Source: Grammothele lineata (lineage: Eukaryota; Basidiomycota; Agaricomycetes; Polyporales; Polyporaceae). Taken from it: 64,000 nt of DNA. Shown one piece after another: positions 24,129 to 34,607 of the stretch; the first letter of the stretch is position 1, and each line of letters opens with the position of its first letter. The position numbers and the translations under genes are program-made. Below the pieces are notes generated by a model. The model saw nothing but the letters and a program-made list of their open reading frames with translations. It was not told the origin of the DNA and made no database searches. The stretch is from the NCBI GenBank assembly GCA_002150815.3, contig NDFF03000094.1:62001-126000 (forward strand), given 5' to 3'.

Positions 24129-25492
24129 CTATCCCGATCTCCTACTCAACACGTCCTGTTCGAGTTGTGCAAGGAATGCATCGGCGTCCGTCCGACTATC
24201 TTGCTTCGTAGAACTCCTGCTGGTAGCCGCCTGAGCTTCTAGTGCTGCAAACGGGTCAGCCGAGGTGGAGGGAACAGCAGGCTTGACGTCTAGCAATGGT
24301 GCTAGAACCGAACCCGTCTTCGTGGCAATACCCTTCTTCTGCCTCTTCGCTTGTAGTAACAGTCGCCGTTCCTCCTGCTCCCGCTTCCGCTTCTCTTGCG
24401 CGCGGCTCTTGCCTGGAACAGAGTCTTCTTCCGCACGCATACCCTCGACTTCACCAGGCCGCAAAGTCACCGCCCCAGTCTCCTCTCGTGCCTTCATCGT
24501 CTCCTCGCGCCTACGCTTCAGCTCATCCAAATTCTGCTGTCGCGCCTCGCCCACACCCAAAGTGTACTGTCCTCCAGCACGTGCTCGCACCTCGCTATTG
24601 GGATCGAAGTGTTTCTCGAGGGGTTCGTCCTCAGCCAATTTAGCGAGTATCTTGGCTTTGTCTTCTTCAGTTTTTTCGTAAACGGGGAACCAGCCAACGG
24701 GGTTCTCTGCGCGAGACTTGGTAAGTTATCGAAAGTCGGCATTGGGCGAGTTAACCTACCGACTCGAAACGGGCTGGATTGAGCACGTAAGCACAGGCAA
24801 AAACACATGAAAGAGAGCGCAGATCAACATACTCGTCTTCTTCCTCTCGCTTGGCATCAGGCAGCAAGTGACGGGGGATTTCCGACCGGCGAGCGGTACG
24901 AGTTCGTTGGAACTCATCTACATATTCAATCACTGGATCATCATCCACTCCGAGAGGACTATTGTCATCGCCACTCTCGCCGTCCTCGTCAGATGAACTG
25001 AGGTCTTTGTCATCGAACTGATACAACGCGCCAGTCCGCATGAGAACGGCTTGAGGTAAGCAGAAATGTAAACGTACGTACATTGACCAGCAGATCCTTG
25101 TACTGTGCCTCCGTCAAACCCGCACCCTTGCCTTGCTTCAGCAGCTTGTACATCCGTGCTTTCTTTTCCAGGTTGGCTTGGGCGTTCGCTGCAGTGCGCC
25201 TACTGGCCACTTCAAGCTCAATGTCGCGCTCGGCACGGGCTTTGACCCCTGCATTAGCCTTCATCCATTTCGGCACTTTCTGATGGGGGATCAAGAGAAT
25301 GAACAACTTCTTCCTAGAAAATAACGGGGTTCGTACCTTGTCAGGCCGCTTGACTCCAGCAATCGCCGTGCTCTCTCCAGCAGCTTTCCTCTTCAAAAGT
25401 TCTTGTTGTGACCTAGCGAGTTCGGCTTGTAGATCAAGGAATGAGGAAGCGCTGACCCCAGCTGCTTTCGATTTGTCTGCGGGAGGCGGCAT
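24129..25492 (-). CDS. CCDC174: CCDC174-like nuclear coiled-coil protein
   Basis: Exons 25492-25337, 25279-25082, 25017-24833, 24773-24764 and 24716-24129 give 378 aa. The order of blocks follows the CCDC174 family: SSFLDLQAELARSQQELLKR near the start, KKVPKWMKANAGVKARAERD, LEKKARMYKLLKQGKG, the acidic SSSDEDGESGDD, VIEYVDEFQRTRTARR, and in the last exon WFPVYEK then YTLGVGEARQQNLDELKRRR with a long charged coiled coil. The human member is a nuclear protein linked to the exon junction complex; the role in fungi is inferred. The start is ATG at 25492; an upstream GTG in frame is not a likely start. Exon 4 of 10 nt is needed to keep phase and is flanked by two introns of normal length. Confidence 0.85.
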
Positions 25493-26457
25493 GAGGGAAG
25501 GGCGGGAGGAGAAGCGGGAGGTGGCGGTCACAGTGAAAGTACCCAGGCGCTAGCTTTCCGCTGAAACGAGCGCGCCGGAATAGACCGGGCCGCGCCGGGC
25601 CAGTTTCTACCGGTTGCCTTTCGACGACTCACCTTGAAGAAGTTAAGAAGCCAGCATCGTAAGAGCACAACTCAAGTCGCAAAATTGCGCATAGGTTCCC
25701 CGCATTCAATAGGGATAATCAGCGTCTTACGGACGAGGAAGGGGCGCCACGTAGAGTTGCGCCATTGCCTGTGCAACAGTGGTAGCGACACCAACGTGAA
25801 GTGAACATTCGCGTGCTGCTCTTTTCAAATCCGGAGACCTTTGCCGTACCGTGAGCATCGACCGCGAAATAGGTTGTGTACATTCGTTTCGGCAACACAA
25901 AAGAAGTTTCCAAATGTGCACGAACAATTGTCTCTGATGATTACATGCACCCTATATGTCACCGCGCATAACTTAGTTTAGGCCAAGGGAAAGATCCGAC
26001 GTTAGGTACCGCTCCTCCATCCAGCATATCGCGCATTCCAGCGGGCCAAGGAGCCACCGAGCGCGGCTGCGGGTGCGCTCCAACCTCGGCGAGCGCATTC
26101 AATGGCACAGGCGCGAGCGCGAATCGTGTATCGTGAATCGGCGAATCGACGATCGCGCGGGCGGGACACATCAGCGAGATTCGCTCGAGCGCGATCGGAT
26201 GCCGGGGTTTGTCGGTGTCGGTGGGCGTGGGCAACTTCGATCGGTCGAGGTCCCTGGAAGATCTGATGTGCGGAGGGGGGTGGACTGTGGCGGTGTGCGG
26301 GGTACAAGGAGGAACGACATTCTGACGGCAGGCGTGGTTTGTGCGGCGCAGTCGGACGAAGAAGCCCGGTCGCCTAAACGTTCAAGCCTATGTTTGCTTC
26401 ACGTACCTAGAGGGATGCGTGATGAGAATAACGATGCCGGAGAGTTGTAGGTCCTGC
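25493..26457. other. Intergenic, 965 bp
   Basis: Holds the upstream region of the CCDC174-like gene and the 3' flank of sds22. Open frames (for instance 25959-26234 minus) start at non-ATG codons and resemble no family. I see nothing else in it. Confidence 0.5.
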
Positions 26458-27971
26458 TCACGTCGCATCTAATTGTTGAATCTGAGGAAGTATGAGGATG
26501 ATCTTCCTCCTATATGCAGCACCCTCGGACGCTTGGACGGGGTTGCCTTCAAGGTACACTGTCTCAAGCGTTTCAATGTGCTTCAGTTGAGGCTCGACGT
26601 CCAGCAGCGTGGGGATCTTGTTGTTGTTGATCTGCGAAACGATGAACACGAAGTACATTGTACGAGCATACAACGCCTACCCAGAGCTCCTCGAGGTTTG
26701 AAAGATGAGAAACGTTCTCAAGCCGCTCTATGAAGTTGTTTCCAACATCTACTGTTCGTAGCTTGAGCTGTCAAAACCACGAGTTCTTCCTGATCAGCTC
26801 GTGGCCTTTAAGCTGCGCAAAGATGACCCACATTCTTATCTAGCCCTTCTAGTCGTGTAATGCCGTTGTGGCTGAGATAGAGCTCCTCAAGATTCGCAAG
26901 TTCTTCAAGGCCCTCAAGCCGCGTGACTCGGTTTGATTGCATGGAGAGGATCTTGAGCTTCTTTAGGGCTCCAAGATTCTAGTAACACGTAAGAATATGC
27001 CAACACTGGTTCGAAAACCTGAGGTACCTCCAAGACAGCGATCTTGTTCTTGCCTAGCCATAACTCTTCGAGATTCACGAGAGCATCCAAATTTTCTATT
27101 TTCTAATACGAACGATCCTTCAGTAGATATTATAGAAAACAGACTGTTGAGACTTACTCGAATGCGGTTTCCTCCGAGTTCCAAACTCCTCAATGTCGCG
27201 GCAAACCCACTGAGGTTGGCAATATGCGATATCCTGTTCTGGATGAAGAAGATAGTCTTCAAGGAATTGAGGTGTTTTTCGAGCTCTTCAGGTACGTGCT
27301 TGATGTTGTTGAATGAGAGGTCTAATGTCCTGGACGTACCCGTCGATATCTCCGGCCGGCCGGCAGAGGACAAGCATATAGAAATCGACTCACGTGAGGT
27401 TCTTCAGGTTGTTGAGAGCGGCCCCAACATGCTTGATCTTGTTGTCGTAGAGATCTAGATCTTCTAGTGCAGTCAGGGCACCAAACACTTCCGGATTGAC
27501 ATGGGTAATGAAGTTCTGCCGCAGACAGAGCCGCTTGAGGTGACCACCAAACCGCTGCAGGCCCAGCTTATCGACACTTGCAGAGTTTAGACGAGCATGG
27601 ATGAGCTCGATATCCTTCGAGTTCCCAGTTGTGAGGCCGAGGATCACCGCCTACACGGTAACACATGTGGCGCACCTCGGTGTCGTCAGGTAACTCCTCC
27701 AGAATCTGAGAGTCTTCGATGTTCTCTCCTTCTCCCTCGTCGTCATCCTCTTCATCACTTGACCCATTAGATGGCTGCTGAACAACCTGGACCCGCGTTA
27801 TCTTTGCCCTGTGAATGCGTACTGGCTGAGCTCATTACATCTTCAAGGGAGCGTAAGCACTGACGGTGCTTCGGCAGCTACATCCGACTTTCCCGGAGCG
27901 TCCTTCACAGCGCCGTCCACCGCAGCCACGGGCACGGGCGTTGTCTTTTCGGGAGTGACAGCGTCAGCCAT
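26458..27971 (-). CDS. sds22: Sds22, protein phosphatase 1 regulatory subunit
   Basis: Leucine-rich repeat protein that binds PP1 catalytic subunit and controls its nuclear and mitotic function. Eight exons, 27971-27861, 27825-27676, 27614-27394, 27329-27158, 27102-27028, 26978-26832, 26767-26681 and 26631-26458, give 378 aa. An acidic N-terminal part (SSDEEDDDEGEGEN) precedes about a dozen SDS22-type repeats of 22 residues, e.g. LKRLCLRQNFITHV, LEDLDLYDNKIKHV, LRSLELGGNRIRKI, LEELWLGKNKIAVL, LKILSMQSNRVTRL and LEELYLSHNGITRL. It ends with the LRR cap ETVYLEGNPVQ then YRRKIILILPQIQQLDAT. Intron 1 as modelled is 35 bp, short for this genome, so the first exon boundary is the least certain point. 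Confidence 0.93.
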
Positions 27972-29159
27972 GTAACCCAAAGTCTAGAGAGAGAATGTCG
28001 ATGGCAGAGGTAGAGAGGGAGAAGATGGCCGCAGAGGAAGATGATTCGACTGATCTGAGAGCGACTCGACTCTGATGGGGAGCACCCATCACGAGCTCCG
28101 TGCCACAGGCGCGCCCGCTCCGCACGTGACGTCATACACCCAAACGCGTCGCGACGCGTCTCGGAGCAGCGCCGAGACTCAGACCGCATCGGCGCTGCTG
28201 TCCCCCCGACCACGCACGCGCACGTCGGGCTTCTCTCACTCTATAGCTATCGGCGCGGCCATGATCCGTAGATAGCGCGAAGGCCCCTGACGATCCGTGT
28301 CGCCGCAAGAAGTGCCCCCCACTGCACCCGCGGCGCGCGCCCACTGCGGGGTGCCACGCACGCACGCGCGCCCCTACAGTGTTCTCCGCACCAGCTGTCA
28401 CTCAGGCTTCCCAACCGGCAAGCCTCCAGCGAAGAACGGCCCCTGTTCGCGTACGCGCGCGCGGACATGCCGTAAGGTGGTGCAGTATGTGCGGTGGGGC
28501 CCAGCTGGACCTACAAGATCGTCGCCCCCAGCTCGAGTGCCCAACAACGGCTCAGCTGGGCCATCACTCGCGGGATCCTGACACCGCTGTCGCGTGCCGG
28601 CGGCCACGGCCACGGCCAAGAGAGAAAGAAGCGGGTGAAGGGCCGGGCGTTTTCCGAACTCTAAAAGCGACAACAACTACCATTGCAGGCTGCCGGGACG
28701 ATTATTACAGTTTACCACGGACGCGTACAGACTAGGGGGTTGTAAGGTTCCAGGAAACATTGCGGAGGGTCGGGGGAAAGGCATGTCGAATGGCTGGGAA
28801 TGGTGGGTGATGGATGGGGTGGTAGGATTGGACGTGATGGGAGGGTCGTGGCGCAAATACAGGGAATAAATATCGTGAAACGTACTATGAGGCGATAGAA
28901 TACGTGCACCGACAAAGACGGAGACGCGAACACCCGTCGTCGTGTGCCCTATAAACACATGCAAAGTGATGCTACAGCCGAGAAGGAAGGTCCCGTATCG
29001 TCCTGACTCCTATAAACACGACGGACACGCTCCGCTCATTTCGGATGGGGGTGCGAGAGTGGGCGGCGACGATGCGGTCAGGATACACGGGGCAGGCGCG
29101 AGAGCGCGGTAGGGTAGGGTCGTGGCGAGGCGATGCAAGGCGAGGGCAGGACCCTAGGC
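27972..29159. other. Intergenic, 1.2 kb
   Basis: Contains the sds22 upstream region (left) and the 3' flank of the PAS-GATA gene (right). The stretch 28080-28640 is very GC-rich, 28740-28900 has purine-rich and AT-richer runs. No frame with family resemblance and no RNA gene was found. Confidence 0.5.
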
Positions 29160-31831
29160 TCAGTATGGTGCGTCCCGGCTCATGTAGCCAGGCGTTTTCC
29201 CCATGCGGTAGGCCTGCTCTTGGCTGAGCGGAGTCTGCGCCATGTGCAGGAGGTGGTCCGCTTCCCGCTCGTGCCGCCTATCGCGCTCGTACGACGCCCC
29301 TGAGAGGCCTGTGGCGAGTGGCGAGTTCGACGAAGGCGACGAGGGCGACATCATCGGCGACAGCCTGTGTTGAAAGCCGACGAGCGTATCCAATCGTGTG
29401 GGCTGTATCCCGTGGCCATTTCCGGGAAGGTGGTGGCCGGACTGAGTAACCCCGTGGTGGGTGGGAGGGAGGGAATAATAGTGGCTGGGTGCAGGATGTG
29501 CGGCGTAGCCGGAACGTGTATCAGACGGTAGGGGCTGGCTGTAGTTGACGGTCTGGGCCTGGGTGTAATGCATCCCGGCAGACGGTGGCGAGGGAGAAGG
29601 GGTCATGCCCTCGTAACCAGGGGCGGCGTGTCCAAAGCCGTCGTTTCCCGATGCGGAGCCAGCTGAAGAGGATAGAAAAGGTGTATCCTCGAAGTAGTTG
29701 CCCCGACGCATGCTCGGATATGAGGCGCTGACGGGAGACGCCGAGGGCGACGGGTCGGGCTTGGTAGACGTCGACAACGTGCTCATCGCCCGGTCCTTGC
29801 GGCGACGCTGGCTGCCTCCTTCCTTTTTGGCGCGAGATCTGGCGAACCGCAGGCCGCACCTGTTCGCGACGGATCAGAGGCCAGATGAGCTATCGATGTC
29901 CGATGAATGAGATAGGAGGTCGCATGCACTCACGCGTTACACAGATCCTTCTTTCCGCTCGGGCCTTTCCGCCACTCCGGGCTTTGAGTGACCTTGCAGC
30001 TTGCACACTTGGTGATGCCTACTGGCGGGTTGCCGGCGGTGCGGCTGCTACCGCTGCTGTAAGGATCTCGGTTGTTCCTCCGTCCGGTCCTTGGTGCTGG
30101 CACGATGTCTGTAGTGGGTGAAGGTGGCGTGTCGTCCTGGTCCGGCGGTCCCGAGGCTGGGTACTGCAATCCGCCGGGGCTGGGGATCGATGGATCGACG
30201 GGGGACACTGGCGAGCTCGTCTCCATATACGATTGCGTCGTGGACCACTGGTGGTGAGCGGGCTGCGATGGGGCCGACGTCGAGAAGGACGACGACCGCA
30301 TGCTGCTGACTGGGGCTCCGTTCGGCAGCGAGCTGGGGGCCCATTGCGCGTATTGGCTTGAGTCCGAGTCCATGTTCATCCAGTTGTGGGGCGGGTACGA
30401 CGAAGACATAGGTGGCTGGGGATGTGGGCTGTAGGGGTAGGAGGCAGGAAGTGAGGAGATGTGGCTGCTGGGAGGGCCATTTGAAGGATGCGGGTCGTAG
30501 TACTGGGCGTTCCCGTGTGGCGCGTAGCTGTTCGAGTGGTAGCCTAAGGGTGGCAAGCCGCTGTTACTGACGACGTCGTTGCGGGGAGATGAGCCGATTT
30601 TGTGACACGCGAAAATAATGGCGCCTGAGGAGGCGGTACGGGTGAGGGTCCGTATCGGCCAGGCAAAACAAGGACGCATACCATGAGGAATGAATAGACT
30701 CTGCACCTCTCGCTTGTCACCCATTGAGAACTCCATGACTTGACATGATTTGTAGCGCCGGGTACAGCTTGTTTTAGCATCGGTCGCCGTGTTGGTGATC
30801 TGCACGTCCTCCGCCAGACGCGCGAAATCCTTGGATGTGGGCTCTCCCGGGCGCTCCTGTGGCCAGCTCAAGCACAACGGCCGACCGGGAGAGTTCGAGA
30901 GTATCTGAAACACGCGCGAGAGGGTCGGGGGCTGGGGCAGGGACGACTGTAGTCGGCCGAACAGAAGCTGGATCTGTTCCATACTGACGCTGGGAGTCCC
31001 GCACCAGTTCGTCCAGCGTGTTTTGTTGCGCTCGTCGTTGTCGCGTGGGTTGAGGTCGACGACTGCGTGCATGAAGCAGAGCACCAGGCCGTCCGCGGCG
31101 TAGTTGATCACCACATCGACCGCCATATAATACGCGTCCAGGGCGACCCTGTCCGCGTCCGTCCACTCCGGACCCGGCCCAGTGTACCCCAGCTCCCTGC
31201 GCACTCGCGAGAGTCGGGAATAACGCACGCTATGAGGCTTTCCTCAGCAACAGCGACTAAAGAGGTGGATGAATGCGGCGAAAAACAGGGCGTACCGAGT
31301 GACACTCCCATGCAGCGTTCTGCTATCCAACACAGCGCCGAGGTCGACCTTGGCCGACGCTTGCTCGTCAGGATGGACATAGGTGAGAAGCGATTTGCCT
31401 ATTAGCAGCTCGGCTTGCTCTCCCAAGTGGGCGGCGAGGACGGGGTCGAGATACAGAAAAGTCAGGTCGGAGGTGAGGAGGGACCAGTCTAAGACAATCA
31501 CGGTGGTCAGCGGGATCGAGACAAGGAACAGGGCTCGGGAACGAAGTTCGATCGATGAACGATCGTTGGGGAGTGCGGGGAAGAACTCACAGCAGCGCGT
31601 CTCGCCCAGCTTCGGCAAAGTGATATGCAGACGATCGGAGGGGGGAGACGGTTGCGGTGGATTAGATACCATTGAGCCGGCGGGGTATGGGGACGGCGAG
31701 AGGTCGTTATAGGACGGGAGGGGCGTGTCGGGCAGGCCTGGCGGGCCCGGCGGGCGGATGGGGGAGTGGTGGGGGACGTCGGAGTGAGAAAGGGGGTCGT
31801 AAGGGCGGGGAGAGGAGGCCAGGAAGCTCAT
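29160..31831 (-). CDS. wc-2: PAS-GATA transcription factor of the White Collar-2 type
   Basis: Partner of the blue-light receptor WC-1 in fungi, binding GATA-containing light-response elements. Exons 31831-31591, 31488-31296, 31229-30682, 30624-29934 and 29859-29160 give 790 aa. Order: Pro-rich leader; PAS domain (about 80-200) with WSLLTSDLTFLYLDPVLAAH and LLTYVHPDE; a central helical part; a long Ser/Pro/Tyr-rich linker; then the single GATA finger near residue 540 with C-X2-C-X18-C-X2-C spacing, CASCKVTQSPEWRKGPSGKK before LCNACGLRFARSRAKKEG, its last pair of Cys completed across the final intron. A Ser/Pro/His-rich tail follows. The PAS domain lacks a flavin-binding LOV cysteine motif, as expected for WC-2 rather than WC-1. 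A TATA-like AATATATT lies at 31863-31870, close to the ATG. Confidence 0.88.
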
Positions 31832-33210
31832 TGCTTGAGGATAGAGTAGACTAGCTGGCTGGTAATATATTGTGAGTGGTGGTTAGGAAATGGTGTAAGG
31901 TAGGCGGGACGAGGAGCGGCGGGGAAGCGACCCTGGTGGCTCGGGGTTAAGGAGCGAGAGCGGCTGGGCGGGACGGCCACGGACCCAGCTGAGAAGAGGA
32001 GGCGGCACAGGGGGCGCCTGCGCGAACCTGCCACCTGCCGCTGCAGCGTTGGACAAGGTTGGGCACCGCGCCTTGACGCCCGCTCCGTCAGTGTCCCATA
32101 TCCCTCGGCTCTCCGATCAGCGAAGCCTATCTCGTCCCCGCACGCCCTCTTTCCGTTCCAGCCCTCTCCCCTCCTCCACCCACGCCCCGCCCCCCGCAAC
32201 ATACATACCGTCCTCCCGCCCCGCCCCGCCTCCCGCACGCGCCCTCCTCGCGACCACCACGCCTGCCCCCGCCCCCCTCCCCGAGGCCAGCCCTGTTCCG
32301 GGCAGGCACCGCGCCCCGCTTAGTCGCTCCCCGAATTTGATCTCCTTCGCCCGTCGCTCCGAAGCCCAGCCCCGCCCCATTCCGGCCCCCTCCTCGTCGC
32401 CGCCATATGCTCCTCGCGTGCTGCACCGACGCGCTTCCCAGCGCAGCTCCGCACTCGCTGTCAGCGCGTTAGCCCCGAGTGCAGATCTGGGAAAAAGCAA
32501 GCGCGACATCAGCGACGTAATCTGTCCCGACCGCCCGAACGGCGCTAGCGACTCCCGTCCGAAGATCCACTCCCAGATCCCAGATCCGCTTCTCCAGATA
32601 CCATCACAAGAGTATCGGCCACATCCTCCCAACTCTCCTCCCATACCATCTTCGATCGTACAGGCACGCCATCCACCACAGCAGGCTCAGTCACATCCTT
32701 CTGCTCACCGTAGTTGCATCCTTGGCGTCGCAGGCGCAGTGGCTCACTGCCCGGAACTCGGAACCCAAGTATGCATGCTAGCGCCTCAGAAAGGGTCCAT
32801 TTCAGCCGAGCACCATGCTGTGTGCAATTACGGATTATTTTTGCCCCGTTCCATGCCGGATCCTCCGGAACTTATCATTCTGCCCATTCCCAAAGCTTCT
32901 CAGGAGTGCTTGCGACCGAAGAATCGTCCCGCATCGTGAACAAGCGCTGTCGTGATTTATAACTCTAACACTAGCACACTCGCCGCCTATGCTTGCAAGA
33001 AGAATGCAGCCACATTGGCCATGTGAAACTGGTTCTAGCGAGCGGTAAGTTCTTGCTCTTAGTCCAGGGTGCTCGTCGGGTGCTGAAGGAGGCTGACAAT
33101 GTCATCTGTCAGGAGCTTGTCCGTAAGGGGTAATCCACGTGGATGAAAACCCGATCGCGTTCTTAGGCGCCAGCCGTCAGGAACGTCCACAGGACTTGTC
33201 TTCTCCCACC
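31832..33210. other. Divergent intergenic region, wc-2 / ankyrin gene
   Basis: Separates two start codons pointing apart. A long open frame on the plus strand (32049-32939) begins at a TTG codon and is almost wholly Pro/Ser/Arg; on the opposite strand the same DNA reads as Gly/Arg-rich. It is best read as a C-rich leader and promoter region of the light regulator, not as a gene. No CRISPR, repeat array or RNA gene was seen. Confidence 0.5.
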
Positions 33211-34196
33211 ATGCCTGTTCCGACGAGCGTTCAGTACGAGAAGAACATCTGGGTCGCTGCGGGAGATGGTGACCTAGAACGCGTCAGGGTGAGTCGCAGC
33301 ACAACTTCTGACATACAGTTCGAATTTTTCTGACGCTTGCCCCTGTACCAGGAACTGATAGAGACGCAGTGTTTGTTAGATCTTCTCGGACACTCTTGTC
33401 ATCAATTGAGGGGTTTTCACAGCCATCTCTCCAAACGTGCCTGACCAAAACACCTATACACCTATGTGAGCGCCGAGTGCTATCTCTACATATCTGGGTC
33501 CTGCGACTATGTGCTGATCACCGCTCTAGGCATGCGGCCGCATCGTACGGGCACTTGAACATCTTGGAGTATCTCATTGCCCATGGTACGCACTGCGCAT
33601 GATGTCAATACTCCCAGGCTCATCTTTGTACAGGAGGTGACGTGAATGTCACTGACGAAGATGGTGACACGCCACTGTATGTCGTCGAGAACGTCGAGAC
33701 GGCTCAATTTCTCGTCGAGCGCGGAGCCACAGTGAGCCGCCAGAATGCCGAGGGCATCGCAGTCAGCCTTAGTTCCCCAATATCCACGTATGAACAATGT
33801 GTGCTCATTCCAAATTCTCTCCGACAGCCTGCTCAGTACCTCGAGGACGAAGACTTCCCAGCCGTAGCCGCCTACTTGCGGAGTATCGAAGGCACAGCTA
33901 CCCCCGGAGCGCCCCCAGCGGAGATGCACGAACAGCCGTCGCAGCACGCGCAAAACGTGGCTTCCGAGAATCTGACGTCGTCTCTGCTGCAGTCCGTGCA
34001 GACGGTCATGCAGCGCGCCGAGGCGGAGGGCAGAGAAGTGCCGGAGGAGGAGCTGCGACAGATCGTCGGCCGCGCGGTAATTGAAGGCGTCATTACTGGG
34101 TATGGGATGGGCGCGGAGGCTGCGGCGGACCAGGGTGTGCACGAGCAGGCAGACAGTGGCGACGCCGCGAAGCGGCCACGCACTGAAGGCGGATAA
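33211..34196 (+). CDS. Ankyrin-repeat protein
   Basis: Exons 33211-33288, 33352-33370, 33423-33465, 33530-33585, 33634-33761 and 33828-34196 give 230 aa. An N-terminal ankyrin array is split over five short exons (19, 43 and 56 nt among them): KNIWVAAGDGDLERVRELIE, then PNVPDQNTYTPMHAAASYGH LNILEYLIAHGG and DVNVTDEDGDTPLYVVENVE. After about residue 120 come a helix (AQYLEDEDFPAVAAYLRSIE), a low-complexity linker, a second amphipathic helix near TSSLLQSVQTVMQRAEAEG, and a basic end AAKRPRTEGG that could be a nuclear localisation signal. Ankyrin arrays bind partner proteins; which partner cannot be told. It resembles small fungal ankyrin proteins of unknown role. Confidence 0.88.
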
Positions 34197-34607
34197 AGCT
34201 GTGGCGGAGCGTGGTGGGGCGCGGGCTGCCCGGTGCAGGGACGCGGGCTGCTGAGTTGTGTTCAGTGCGATGGGGCGCTATATGGGCTTCACGTACATTC
34301 GCGGTTGCTCTAAACTGGATATTTGGCACTCACGCGTGTGTCTGACCTACTCCAGCGGTGCAACAGCACCCCTCTCGCGTTGACAATATCTCTGTAAGGT
34401 GAGGAGATTTGGGACGCCGGGCTATCCGATCACGTCCTCGATCCCAGACGGCGTCTATCCACGGCGATAAGATGAGCGTATAACCGAGTCTTGCATTCGC
34501 CCACGGCCTAGGCTGTCGTTGTCTATACCCACCGGCTTTGGTGTCTGTTGTTCTATACCCTCCGGACCCATGCTATAGTCTCCCCCGCTCTCTGTACTCG
34601 ACTCAAA
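34197..34607. other. Intergenic, PRMT5 upstream region
   Basis: 411 bp between two genes on the plus strand. It holds the ankyrin gene 3' end and the PRMT5 promoter. CT-rich blocks occur at about 34495-34600 just before the start codon. Nothing else was seen. Confidence 0.5.

Noticed and set aside
32049..32939. 296-codon plus-strand frame, Pro/Ser/Arg-rich
   Set aside because: It starts at TTG, has no conserved segment and lies in the C-rich promoter region of wc-2.
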